A stretch of 64,000 nt of DNA from Bacteroidales bacterium (GTDB lineage: Bacteria; Bacteroidota; Bacteroidia; Bacteroidales; Rikenellaceae). Below the pieces are notes generated by a model. It saw only the letters and a program-made list of their open reading frames with translations, did not search any database and was not told the DNA's origin. Shown here one piece after another: positions 9,246 through 17,710 of this stretch (position 1 is the first letter of the stretch; every line of letters begins with the position of its first letter). Position numbers and translations under genes: made by a program. The stretch lies in contig CAJTFS010000005.1 in the NCBI GenBank assembly GCA_910575495.1, forward strand, positions 62,001 through 126,000. Direction: 5' to 3'.

Positions 9246-11255
9246 TTATCCCAGCTTGGCACGCATATCTTCCGGCAGGATTTCGGCAAAAACAGCCTTG
9301 CCCGAAGGCGAATAGGCGATGTTGCCCGTCTCGGCGAGCTGCGAAAGCAGTGCGGCGGCCTCCTCGCGCGAGAGGGTGCGCATGGGGCCGCGGGCCGCAC
9401 CGCGGGCCATGGCCAGGGCGATCTTCTCGCGGCGCACATCGCCCAACGACACAGGCATGGCGAACGCCTGCAACAACTCGTAAAGCATCTTGTCGATGGC
9501 GTCGGCCGGCAGATCGGCCGGAGCACCCTTCACCTCGATGACCCCGCCGCCCGCATAGTCGATGTCGAAACCCAGGGCTGCCACATCGACGGCGTTCTCC
9601 TCCAGCAAGGCATATTCGTCGCCCGAGAGCTCCAGCCGTTCCGGAAAGAGCAGCTGCTGGCTCACCGACGAACCGTTGGAGAGCATGCGCAGATAGTCTT
9701 CATACAGAATCCGTTCGCGGGCGCGCCGCACGTCGACCACCGTCAGCCGGCCGCCGCGCAAAGCCGCGACATAGCCTCCGGCCACAGGCAGCGGGTCGGT
9801 GAAACCGGGGTCGGCGTCGATCTCCAGGCGCTGCTGCTCGGCATCGCCGGCCGAGGGGATGAACTCCAGCGCGCTTGCACCGGCCGGCTCCTCGCTCACG
9901 GCGTCGGAAACGAACTCCTCGAACGTCTCGCCGCCCGCAGCAGGCAAGGAGAAACCGCCGCCGGAAAAACCCGGATCGCCGAAATCGCGGAAAGCACCGC
10001 CGCCGGACCAGCTTCTCCGCCCGCCCGCAGCCGCACCGAAACCGGGCGCCGCCGTATCCGACACGGCGGAGGGACCGTCGTGGAAAGGAACGTCGAAACC
10101 CGTGAAGTCGACGTTGGGATCGGGAGCCGACGGGTCGACATACTCCTCGTTGAAAGGATTGTAGCTCTCGTCCGACATGGCGCGCGGCTCCGTGTAGACG
10201 GCGCCCCGCTCCAGCACGGGGATCTCCACCCCGCCCTCGCGGTCGAAATCCATGGGCGGCACGGCGCCGGTCTTGGCCAGCGTCTCGCGCACGGCGGCGT
10301 GGATGATCTGCCACACGGCCTCCTCGTCGGCGAACTTCACCTCGGTTTTCTGCGGGTGGACGTTGACGTCGATGCGCGACGGATCGGTCGAGATATAAAG
10401 AAAATAGGAAGGCGTGCAGTTCTCGGGAATCAGCTTTTCGTAGGCCTTCACGATGGCGCTCGTGAGGTAGGAACTCTTGAAGAAGCGGCCGTTGGCGAAA
10501 AGATACTGCTCCGTATTGCGTTTCTTGGCCGCAGCGGGGCGGCCGATGAACCCTTCGACGCGGGCGATCGACGTGTCGGCCTCGATTTCCAGCAGGTTCT
10601 GCTTGATGTGGCGCCCCACCACGTCGACGATGCGCCCGGCCAACGATGCGGAGGGCAGCATGAAGATCGGCGCCCCGTTGTCGTAGAGTTCGAACGCCAC
10701 CTGCGGATTGCAGAGCGCCACGCGCTGGAACTCGGTGCGTATCTGCGACGCCGAAGTGGTGCTTTTGTCCAGGAAGCGGCGCCGGGCCGGGACGTTGAAG
10801 AAAAGATTGCGCACGAAGAACTGCGACCCCACGGGACACATCACCGGAGTCTGCGAGGCGAACTGCCCGCCGTTGATCTCGGTGCAGGTGCCCACTTCGT
10901 CGCCCTCCTGGCGCGTCTGCAACTCGACCTGCGCCACGGCGGCGATCGACGCGAGGGCCTCGCCGCGGAAACCGAACGTCGAGAGGGCGTAGATGTCGTC
11001 GACCGACGAAATCTTGCTCGTGGCATGGCGGTCGAACGCCATCCGCGCATCGATGGGCGACATGCCGCAACCGTCGTCGACGATCTGGATAAGGTCCTTG
11101 CCGCCGTCGCGGAAATTGACCTGCACGCGCTTCGCGCCGGCATCGATAGCGTTCTCCATCATCTCCTTGACCACCGACGCAGGGCGGTTGACCACCTCGC
11201 CGGCGGCGATCTGGTTGGCGACGACCTCGGGTAAGAGTCTGATGCGATCGGCCAT
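9246..11255 (-). CDS. mutL: DNA mismatch repair protein MutL
   Basis: A 669-residue MutL. The N-terminal GHKL ATPase contains the start IRLLPEVVANQIAAGEVV, ENAIDAGA (ATP/Mg Asn), DDGCGM, TFGFRGEALASI and KTEVKF. A poorly conserved Gly/Pro-rich linker (about 355-480) and a C-terminal dimerisation domain follow. Where MutL endonucleases have DQHA(X)2E(X)4E, this protein reads DVRRARERILYE (Asp508, Glu514, Glu519). The two Glu and the Asp are kept, but Gln, His and Ala are lost, so nicking activity is doubtful. It couples MutS mismatch recognition to repair. It lies one base after the small membrane protein gene, clearly in one operon. Confidence 0.96.
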   Translation of the reverse strand: MADRIRLLPEVVANQIAAGEVVNRPASVVKEMMENAIDAGAKRVQVNFRDGGKDLIQIVDDGCGMSPIDARMAFDRHATSKISSVDDIYALSTFGFRGEALASIAAVAQVELQTRQEGDEVGTCTEINGGQFASQTPVMCPVGSQFFVRNLFFNVPARRRFLDKSTTSASQIRTEFQRVALCNPQVAFELYDNGAPIFMLPSASLAGRIVDVVGRHIKQNLLEIEADTSIARVEGFIGRPAAAKKRNTEQYLFANGRFFKSSYLTSAIVKAYEKLIPENCTPSYFLYISTDPSRIDVNVHPQKTEVKFADEEAVWQIIHAAVRETLAKTGAVPPMDFDREGGVEIPVLERGAVYTEPRAMSDESYNPFNEEYVDPSAPDPNVDFTGFDVPFHDGPSAVSDTAAPGFGAAAGGRRSWSGGGAFRDFGDPGFSGGGFSLPAAGGETFEEFVSDAVSEEPAGASALEFIPSAGDAEQQRLEIDADPGFTDPLPVAGGYVAALRGGRLTVVDVRRARERILYEDYLRMLSNGSSVSQQLLFPERLELSGDEYALLEENAVDVAALGFDIDYAGGGVIEVKGAPADLPADAIDKMLYELLQAFAMPVSLGDVRREKIALAMARGAARGPMRTLSREEAAALLSQLAETGNIAYSPSGKAVFAEILPEDMRAKLG

Positions 11256-11256
11256 G

Positions 11257-11703
11257 CTACTCGGTATAATCGTTCGGCACCGCTACGATGGGCTGCTCCT
11301 GCCACTGCGCATCGCTGACATGCGACTGGTCGAACCCGTCGCGCGCCTCCGTGCGGAGCGGGGCGGCGGCTTCGGTCGGCGCGGGGGCCGCACCCAACCC
11401 CAGGAAGAGAGCGGTCAGCCGCGGATAGAGCAGGTAGATAAACACCGTCGCCACGACTGCAACGGCTGCCAGCTTCCAGATGCGCATGTTCCCGGCGTTG
11501 TCCTCACGGCTGCGGCGTGCCGCCCGCGCGGCATGCTGCGTGCGGATGTACTGCCCGGGGCGGTATTCGCGCCCCGCATCTTCGCTCCGCTCGCCCCGCA
11601 ACTCGGCGCGGCGCTCCTCGCGCGCTTCCTTCACAGGGTCGTAATAGCGCGGAATATAGTTGAACTTGTTCGCGTGTTTCTTGAAAGGTGTAAAGCCCAG
11701 CAT
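11257..11703 (-). CDS. Small single-pass membrane protein upstream of mutL (unknown function)
   Basis: A 148-residue protein with no family I can name. Residues 1-70 are strongly basic and polar (FTPFKKHANKFNYIPRYYDP, then many Arg/Glu). One transmembrane helix follows at about 74-95 (LAAVAVVATVFIYLLYP), then a polar tail of about 50 residues. Similar short proteins with an FxPRYYDP-type start occur in front of mutL in related genomes (recollection, not checked). The start ATG is 20 bases after a good TATCTTTG box. Confidence 0.75.
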   Translation of the reverse strand: MLGFTPFKKHANKFNYIPRYYDPVKEAREERRAELRGERSEDAGREYRPGQYIRTQHAARAARRSREDNAGNMRIWKLAAVAVVATVFIYLLYPRLTALFLGLGAAPAPTEAAAPLRTEARDGFDQSHVSDAQWQEQPIVAVPNDYTE

Positions 11704-11722
11704 AAACAGTCTGTTTGGGAGT

Positions 11723-11730
11723 CAAAGATA
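11723..11730 (-). promoter_or_regulatory. Promoter -7 box for the membrane protein-mutL operon
   Basis: TATCTTTG on the minus strand, 20 bases before the start codon. It is the terminal segment of the promoter-bearing repeat described next. A second identical box lies one repeat array upstream, at 11871-11878. Confidence 0.8.
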
Positions 11731-11940
11731 CGAAAAGTCGAGCGCAGAAACAAACCGAAGGTTTGATTATGCCGTGACGGAGTATCTTGGGCGAAGCCAA
11801 TGTGCGAATAAGCGAGAGCAAAAGCAAGCTTGCTTGCATTTTGCCGAGCGGGAGTATCTTGGGCGCAAGCCAAAGATACGAAAAGTCGAGCGCAGAAACA
11901 AACCGAAGGTTTGATTATGCCGTGACGGAGTATTTCTCAG
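11723..11940 (-). repeat. Three tandem ~74 bp promoter-bearing repeats
   Basis: Three units (about 11723-11797, 11798-11870 and 11871-11940), read on the minus strand. Each runs from ATACTCC through CGGCATAATC, a small hairpin, CTGCGCTCGACTTTTCG and a -7 box position. The outer units carry intact TATCTTTG; in the middle unit the box is decayed (GCACATTG). The hairpin differs between units but still pairs: AAACC/GGTTT in the outer units, GCAAG/CTTGC in the middle one. Two more units of the same family lie at 22503-22651. Confidence 0.85.
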
Positions 11941-12259
11941 CGCCAGATATGGAAATAAAGTAAAAAGTCATTCTGAGGAGCCGACAAGCGGCGAAGAATC
12001 TATGGCCGGTGCTTGCACGAACCGATTTCGGCCTGCGCCGGGCGACCAAAGGTCGCCGGGGAGGAGCGGCGCAGGGCCGACAAAGGAGCAACGCCCGATT
12101 CAATACAAGTCGTCCCTTACGGAAAACCAGCACACAGGGCCGAGACAAGCACGCTTCAGCGATTGGTAATCAGTTCCCGTCGCAGCCCGCGGAGAACCAC
12201 TCTCTTCCGGTAAAGAAACGATCGGACCAACACTCCGGGAAAGCCAACCTCAAGACCAA
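11941..12259. other. Intergenic region between dnaJ and the mutL operon
   Basis: No credible gene. It holds one 35-bp copy of the dispersed repeat (GTCATTCTGAGGAGCC...GGCGAAGAATCT) at 11967-12001. The remaining ~250 bases are GC-rich with nothing I recognise. Confidence 0.6.
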
Positions 12260-12292
12260 CGAAGCACGTGCGACAGATCCGCACATGCTTCG
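12260..12292 (-). terminator. Hairpin downstream of dnaJ, possible terminator
   Basis: A 13-bp stem (CGAAGCACGTGCG / CGCACATGCTTCG) with a 7-base loop, perfect in minus-strand RNA if one G-U pair is allowed, about 32 bases after the dnaJ stop. There is no T-tract, so it may stabilise the 3' end rather than terminate. Confidence 0.5.
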
Positions 12293-12323
12293 TTCATACT
12301 CCGGGCACGCCTTCAAGAATCTC

Positions 12324-13487
12324 CTACCGGAAAAAACTCTTCATGCGCTCGAAAATGTTCTGGTTCTTCACCGACTCGGCCTTGCGGAAAGCGGGCTGCT
12401 CGGCCAGCTGTTCCACCAGCCGTTTCTCCTCGGCGCTGAGTTTCGAGGGGATGGTGATGTCCACCACGATCAGCTCGTCGCCGCGGCCGTAGCCGTTGAC
12501 ATCCGGGATGCCCTTGCCGCCCAGGCGCAGCACCTTGCCGGCATGCGTGCCCGGCGCAATCTTGATCTTGGCGCGTCCGTCGACCGTCGGCACCTCCACC
12601 GTACCGCCCAGAAGGGCCATCGTCACGGTGATGTTCAGATTGTGTATCAGATCGTTGCCGTCGCGGACCAGTTCGGGATCGGGAATCTCCTCGATGAGCA
12701 CCTGCAGGTCGCCGTTCACGCCGCCGTGGCGCGCAGCATTGCCCTTGCCCGTCACCGTGAGGGCCATTCCCTCGCCCACGCCGGCCGGGATGGCGATCTC
12801 CACCACTTCCTGGCCGCGCAGCGTGCCTTCGCCCTTGCACTCGTCGCAGGGAGCCGTGATAACCTTGCCCGAGCCGCCGCACGCCGGGCACACGCCCTGC
12901 GTCTGCACCCGGCCGAAGAAGGAGTTCTCCACACGCGTCACGTAGCCCGAGCCGCCGCACGTCGAGCAGGTCGCATAGGAGTTCGCATCCTTGGCTCCCG
13001 AGCCGCCGCACTTGCCGCAGGCTACGGTCTTGTTGATTTTCAGCTTCTTGGTCACACCCGCGGCAATCTCGGCCAGCGTGAGTTTCACCTTCACGCGGAT
13101 GTCCGAACCGCGGTTCACGCGGCGGCCGCCCGACGAGAATCCTCCGCCGAAGCCGCCCCCGAAATGTCCGCCGAAGATGTCGCCGAACTGCGAGAAGATG
13201 TCTTCCATCGAAAATCCGCCGAAACCTCCCCCGAATCCGCCGGCTCCGCCCGCCGCACCGGCCATGCCGGCATGGCCGAACTGGTCGTAGCGCGCACGCT
13301 TGTCGGGATTCGACAGCACGTCGTAGGCCTCGGCGGCCTCCTTGAACTTCTCTTCGGCTTCCTTGTCGCCCGGATTCTTGTCGGGGTGGTATTTGATGGC
13401 CGCTTTGCGGTAGGCCTTCTTTATTTCGTCGGCGTTAGCGTTCTTCTGGACGCCCAATACTTCGTAGTAGTCCCTTTTTTCTGCCAT
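12324..13487 (-). CDS. dnaJ: Chaperone protein DnaJ
   Basis: A 387-residue class I (type A) J-protein, the DnaK co-chaperone. The J-domain (1-72) has the HPD triad in [10 protein letters not shown] Gly/Phe-rich region follows (about 75-125). The zinc-finger region has four CxxCxGxG motifs: [24 protein letters not shown] and CDECKGEG. Two C-terminal substrate-binding domains complete it. Length is normal. It starts 4 bases after grpE, as in many heat-shock operons. dnaK is not in the window, and no CIRCE element is visible. Confidence 0.97.
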   Translation of the reverse strand: MAEKRDYYEVLGVQKNANADEIKKAYRKAAIKYHPDKNPGDKEAEEKFKEAAEAYDVLSNPDKRARYDQFGHAGMAGAAGGAGGFGGGFGGFSMEDIFSQFGDIFGGHFGGGFGGGFSSGGRRVNRGSDIRVKVKLTLAEIAAGVTKKLKINKTVACGKCGGSGAKDANSYATCSTCGGSGYVTRVENSFFGRVQTQGVCPACGGSGKVITAPCDECKGEGTLRGQEVVEIAIPAGVGEGMALTVTGKGNAARHGGVNGDLQVLIEEIPDPELVRDGNDLIHNLNITVTMALLGGTVEVPTVDGRAKIKIAPGTHAGKVLRLGGKGIPDVNGYGRGDELIVVDITIPSKLSAEEKRLVEQLAEQPAFRKAESVKNQNIFERMKSFFR

Positions 13488-13491
13488 GATC

Positions 13492-14088
13492 CTATTCTCC
13501 TACAACCACTTTTGCGAAGCGCAGCACTTTGTCGCCCAGCATGTAGCCCGTCTGTACGACGTCGATCACGCGGCCTTTCTTGTCGTCGCCCGCGGCAAAG
13601 CGCGCCACGGCCTCCGAGAGGTCGGCGTCGAACTCCTTGTCGCGCACCTCGATCTCGGTCACGCCCTTGCGGCGCAGCGCCTCGGTGAACTTCTGCGAAA
13701 TCAGCATCACGCCGGCCCGCAGCGCTTCGAGATCGTCGCTCTTTTCCATCGCCTCGACGGCGCGCTGCACGTCGTCGCGCACCGACAGCATCTCCAGCAG
13801 CACGTCGCGGCCGCCGGTGGCCACCAGTTCCATCTTCTCGCGCAGCGTACGCTTGCGGTAGTTGTCGAACTCGGCCTGCAGGCGCAGGAACTTGTCCTGC
13901 CACTCGGCAACCCGGGCTTCGGCCTCGTTCTGCTCGGGCACGGCATCCACTGACAAAGTGTCAGCCCCGCCGTTGGTGTCGTCTGCCACATTGGCACACG
14001 GCTGCCCCTCGCACGAAGGATAACCGTCGCCCGCCGAGAAACCCTCGTCGCCCTCAACTGCTTCGTTATAAAGCTTTTCCTTTTCCAT
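13492..14088 (-). CDS. grpE: Nucleotide exchange factor GrpE
   Basis: A 198-residue protein starting [10 protein letters not shown] (a longer in-frame start only adds unconserved residues). It has an acidic disordered N-terminus (to about 75), then the long dimerising helix ([20 protein letters not shown]) and the beta domain ending [20 protein letters not shown], which is the GrpE signature. It releases ADP from DnaK. The gene is directly upstream of dnaJ. Confidence 0.95.
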   Translation of the reverse strand: MEKEKLYNEAVEGDEGFSAGDGYPSCEGQPCANVADDTNGGADTLSVDAVPEQNEAEARVAEWQDKFLRLQAEFDNYRKRTLREKMELVATGGRDVLLEMLSVRDDVQRAVEAMEKSDDLEALRAGVMLISQKFTEALRRKGVTEIEVRDKEFDADLSEAVARFAAGDDKKGRVIDVVQTGYMLGDKVLRFAKVVVGE

Positions 14089-14196
14089 ATCGTAATTGTT
14101 TCCGTTTGTTCCGTTCTTGGGTGGCGCAAATTGCATACCAACGGCCGGACGGCAGGCAGGGGCCGCAGCCGGCTTCGGACAACCGCCGCCCGGGGC

Positions 14197-14913
14197 TCAG
14201 CCGATGATGAAGATCGCCGGACGCTTCTGCATCTCGGGCAAGCGCCTGCGGCGCCACTCCGCCACCGGATGCGTGGCAATGAATTCGCCCGGGGCAGTGA
14301 TGTCGAGCGCTACGGTGAGCGGCGTTGCCGGCGCAAGAACCTGCAGCAGCTGCTCCATGAGCTTCGCATTGCGGTAGGGCGCTTCGATGAAGAGCTGCGA
14401 CTGTCCCTCGGTACGGGCCCGCTTCTCCAGCCGCCGGATCGCCTGCGCCCGCTCGGGCGGCTTGACGGGCAGGTAGCCGTTGAAGGCGAACGACTGGCCG
14501 TTGAGCCCCGAAGCCATCATCGCCAGGATGATCGACGACGGGCCCACGAGCGGCACCACGCGGATGCCGCGGCGATGGCACGCCGCCGCCACCAGAGCTC
14601 CCGGATCGGCGACTCCCGGCACGCCCGCTTCCGAAATGACCCCGGCCGAACGCCCGGCCAACAGCGGAGCGACCAGCTCCTCCACCTCGCGGCCCGCCAC
14701 GGTGTGTTCGTTCAGCTCCCTGAACTCCAGCTCGTCGATCGGCCGCGCAAAGCCGGCTTTCGACAGGAAGCGCCGCGCCGTGCGGGTGTTCTCCACGATG
14801 AAGTAGTCCAACCCCTCCATCACGGTCCGGTTGGCCGCCGGCAGCACGTCCCACGGCGCCGTCTCGTCCGAAATCGGACAGGGAATAAGATATAAAATCC
14901 CGAAAGAATTCAT
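14197..14913 (-). CDS. SAM-dependent methyltransferase, tetrapyrrole methylase fold (RsmI-like)
   Basis: A 238-residue protein of the TP-methylase superfamily. It starts LYLIPCPISDETAPWDVLPA and contains YFIVENTRTARRFLSKAG, ISEAGVPGVADPGA and VPLVGPSSIILAMMASGLNGQ, the conserved SAM-binding segments shared with RsmI, the 16S rRNA 2'-O-ribose methyltransferase. It lacks the extra C-terminal domain of full-length RsmI. Bacteroidota often carry this shorter paralogue in addition to RsmI, so I leave the symbol blank. It lies 108 bases upstream of grpE on the same strand. Confidence 0.82.
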   Translation of the reverse strand: MNSFGILYLIPCPISDETAPWDVLPAANRTVMEGLDYFIVENTRTARRFLSKAGFARPIDELEFRELNEHTVAGREVEELVAPLLAGRSAGVISEAGVPGVADPGALVAAACHRRGIRVVPLVGPSSIILAMMASGLNGQSFAFNGYLPVKPPERAQAIRRLEKRARTEGQSQLFIEAPYRNAKLMEQLLQVLAPATPLTVALDITAPGEFIATHPVAEWRRRRLPEMQKRPAIFIIG

Positions 14914-15271
14914 GATTCAGAATTCACAATTAATTTCGTCTTCAGATTCGCTGCATCATTCTGAGCGCAAGCGTAGAATCTATATTCGTATCCTCCTGCG
15001 GACCGGAGCCTCCCCAGACGGAGGCCCGCAACCATCCGGACAGATGTTTCGCTACGCTCAACATGACGGATGTGCGGCCGTATGTCCCGCATGCTCCGCC
15101 CCCCCCAAACCCCGAAAGCCCTACTTTGTTATTCTGAGCGGAGCGAATCGACGAACGCAGAGACCGCTTGCGGAGTTTACCAAGCAAGGAGGCGAAAGAC
15201 GATCGCAGTGCAGTCAAGAATCTATAACCATTAGGGCAACCGATTCTTCCTCGCTCCTCAGCACGACATTT
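14914..15271. repeat. Intergenic cluster of dispersed repeats
   Basis: No gene. Four members of the REP-like family are recognisable: 14956-14981 (CATTCTGAGCGCAAGCGTAGAATCT form), 15042-15068 (inverted variant, AGATGTTTCGC...CAACATGAC), 15128-15223 (a long ~96 bp form with an insertion between the two conserved ends), and a decayed inverted copy at 15242-15268. A GC-rich hairpin with a left bulge sits at 15002-15040. Confidence 0.75.
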
Positions 15272-17641
15272 TCACTCTTTCAGATAGATCCGCTTCACCC
15301 GGGCCGACACCGAAGTCATGATTTCGTAGGGGATGGTGTCGAGCACGCAGGCCATGGATTCGGGGTCGTTGCCCGGCGTCGGCGAGAAGATGACGGCCTC
15401 GTCGCCCTCCCCGACGCCTTCGATGCCGGTAATGTCGATCATGCAGCTGTCCATGCAGATGCGTCCCACGATCGGCGCCGGCTGCCCGGCCACCAGCACC
15501 GACCAGCGCCCGCAGCCCAGGTGGCGGTCCAGCCCGTCGGCATAGCCTACCGGAATGGTGGCCGTGACGGTCGGCCGCGTCAGTTTCCCGGCCCGCCCGT
15601 AGCCCACCGTGTCGCCCGCAGGCAGATGCTTGATCTGCACGATGCGCGTTCGGAGCGTCGACACGGGCCGCAGCTCCGGATTATGCTGCCACCCGAACCC
15701 GTAGAGCCCCAGCCCCAGGCGGCACATGTCGAACTGCGCTTCGGGGAAGCGGTCGATGGCCGCCGAATTGGCCGTATGACGAATGACGGGATAGCCCAGC
15801 GCGTCGGCCAGCGTCCGGCTCATGCGGTCGTAGCGTGCGATCTGTCCGCGCGTGTAGGCGTCCTCCTCGGGCATGTCCGAGCAGTTGAGATGCGAGAAGA
15901 CCGAGGCCACCTTCACTTCGGCCAGCGCCGCCAGCACCTGCGCCAGACGTGCGATCTCCTCCTCCACGAATCCCAGGCGGTGCATCCCCGTGTCCAGTTT
16001 GATGTGGATCGGATAGTGCGTCTCCCCGGCATGGGTCGCAGCCGCGGCGAAAGCCTCCAGCGAACGGAAACTGTAGATCTCCGGTTCGAGCCGGTTGGCG
16101 ATCATCAGTTCGAAGCTGCCGGCATCGGCATTGAGCACCACGATGGGCATCGTGATGCCCCGCTCGCGCAGCAGCACGCCTTCGTCGGCGAACGCCACGG
16201 CCAGATAGTCCACGCCCTGGTGCTGGAGCAGCTGCGCCACCTCGAAATCGCCCGCCCCGTAGCTGCCGGCCTTGACCATGGCCACGAGCTTCGTTCCGAA
16301 ACGGAGTTTCGAACGGAAATGGTTCAGATTGCGCGTCATGGCGTCGAGATCCACCTCCAGCACCGTGGTATGGCTCTGCCGCGACAGCGCATGCGCCAGT
16401 TTCTCGAAACGGTAGTCGCGGGCTCCCTTCAGCAGCACGGCGCGTCCCGCCACCGCATCGCGCCCCAGGCGCTCGATGCACTCGTCGGTCGAAGCGTAGA
16501 AGCGTTTTTCGCCCCCGAAGAGCGCCGCATAACGCCGCAGCTTCGGGCCGATGCCCACCAGAAAGTCGATGCCCGCCCGCGCGACCATGCCTGCCACACG
16601 GCCGTAGAGCTCGTCGTCCGAAAGGCCGCTTTGGGCGATGTCGGAGAGCACCAGCGTACACCGGCGGCCGAGCGCCACGTTGTGCAGGTAGTCGAGCGCC
16701 AGCGCCAGCGAATTGAGATCGAGGTTGTAGGCGTCGTTGATAAGGATCGAATCGTTGATGCCGTCCTTCACCTCCAGCCGCATCGCCACGTGGGGCGCCG
16801 CCGAAAAGGTCGGGGCGGCATAGTTCATCGCCGCGCAGAAAGCCTCGACGATCTGCGCGTTGCGGCGCGACGCGGCATTGCCGACCACAGCCTGCGGCAC
16901 CTCGGGAAAACGCGCCGCATCGATGGGCTTGCGCGCGGCATAGCGAGCGGCGATCATGTGCCCCAGAGGCTCGTAATGGCTATGGTAGATGATTTTGGAA
17001 GCACTGCGCGCCAAGATCATCTTTTCGTCGCATTTCTGCTCCAGACTGACGAAATGTTCCTGATGCGCATCGCCTATCGACGTGAAGATCGCCACGTCGG
17101 GACGGATGATCCGCTCCAGACGCTCCATCTCGCCGGGTTGCGAAACGCCCGCCTCGAAGATGGCCAGCTCCTCGTCGCCCTCGAGCATCAGCACCGAGAG
17201 CGGCACGCCCAGCTGCGAATTGTAGCTCTTGGGCGAACGGTAGAACTTCATGCCTGCAGGCAGTTCCTCGGCGATCCACTCCTTGATGACGGTCTTGCCG
17301 TTGGAGCCCGTGATGCCCACCACCGTGCCCTTGAAGTGCGCCCGGTGGTAGGCCGCCAACGATTGCAGCGCCTCGATGGCGTTGCCGACCACCGCATAGC
17401 CGCAGCCGGGGAGCGGCTCGACCTCGCGTTCGACCACAAAGGCCCGCACGCCGCGGTCGTACATCTGCGCAATGAAGTCGTGCGAATCGTGGTTGGCGCC
17501 GCGCAGCGCCACGAACATCGGACTGCAGCCCAGTTCGCACGTAAGCGAACGGCTGTCGGTCACCACCGAGCGCACTACGGTGTCGCAGCCCCGGAATTTT
17601 CCGCCGCAGATGGCGGCTATGCGCGAGAGTTCGTATTCCAT
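15272..17641 (-). CDS. Bifunctional MurF-type ligase / alanine racemase
   Basis: A 789-residue fusion. The N-terminal half (about 1-420) is UDP-MurNAc-tripeptide:D-Ala-D-Ala ligase-like, with the ATP loop GITGSNGKT at 109-117 and NDAYNLDLNSLALAL. The C-terminal half is alanine racemase: the PLP lysine is Lys457 in VAMVKAGSYGAG, followed by KLDTGMHRLGF, HTANSAAIDRFPEAQFDM and VGRICMDSCMIDIT with the catalytic Tyr in VGYADGLDRHLG nearby. The fusion, which couples D-Ala supply to peptidoglycan precursor ligation, is typical of Bacteroidota. In the racemase motif Ala-Asp-Ala is replaced by AGS, but the lysine is intact. A 16-bp AT-rich inverted repeat (CTTATAT/ATATAAG) lies at 17643-17658, just upstream. 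Confidence 0.93.
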   Translation of the reverse strand: MEYELSRIAAICGGKFRGCDTVVRSVVTDSRSLTCELGCSPMFVALRGANHDSHDFIAQMYDRGVRAFVVEREVEPLPGCGYAVVGNAIEALQSLAAYHRAHFKGTVVGITGSNGKTVIKEWIAEELPAGMKFYRSPKSYNSQLGVPLSVLMLEGDEELAIFEAGVSQPGEMERLERIIRPDVAIFTSIGDAHQEHFVSLEQKCDEKMILARSASKIIYHSHYEPLGHMIAARYAARKPIDAARFPEVPQAVVGNAASRRNAQIVEAFCAAMNYAAPTFSAAPHVAMRLEVKDGINDSILINDAYNLDLNSLALALDYLHNVALGRRCTLVLSDIAQSGLSDDELYGRVAGMVARAGIDFLVGIGPKLRRYAALFGGEKRFYASTDECIERLGRDAVAGRAVLLKGARDYRFEKLAHALSRQSHTTVLEVDLDAMTRNLNHFRSKLRFGTKLVAMVKAGSYGAGDFEVAQLLQHQGVDYLAVAFADEGVLLRERGITMPIVVLNADAGSFELMIANRLEPEIYSFRSLEAFAAAATHAGETHYPIHIKLDTGMHRLGFVEEEIARLAQVLAALAEVKVASVFSHLNCSDMPEEDAYTRGQIARYDRMSRTLADALGYPVIRHTANSAAIDRFPEAQFDMCRLGLGLYGFGWQHNPELRPVSTLRTRIVQIKHLPAGDTVGYGRAGKLTRPTVTATIPVGYADGLDRHLGCGRWSVLVAGQPAPIVGRICMDSCMIDITGIEGVGEGDEAVIFSPTPGNDPESMACVLDTIPYEIMTSVSARVKRIYLKE

Positions 17642-17710
17642 CCTTATATTTATATAAGTATCTTGCTATCGGAATCGTTGGTTTCGAAACGTTCGCTATC
17701 ACGGCAAAGC

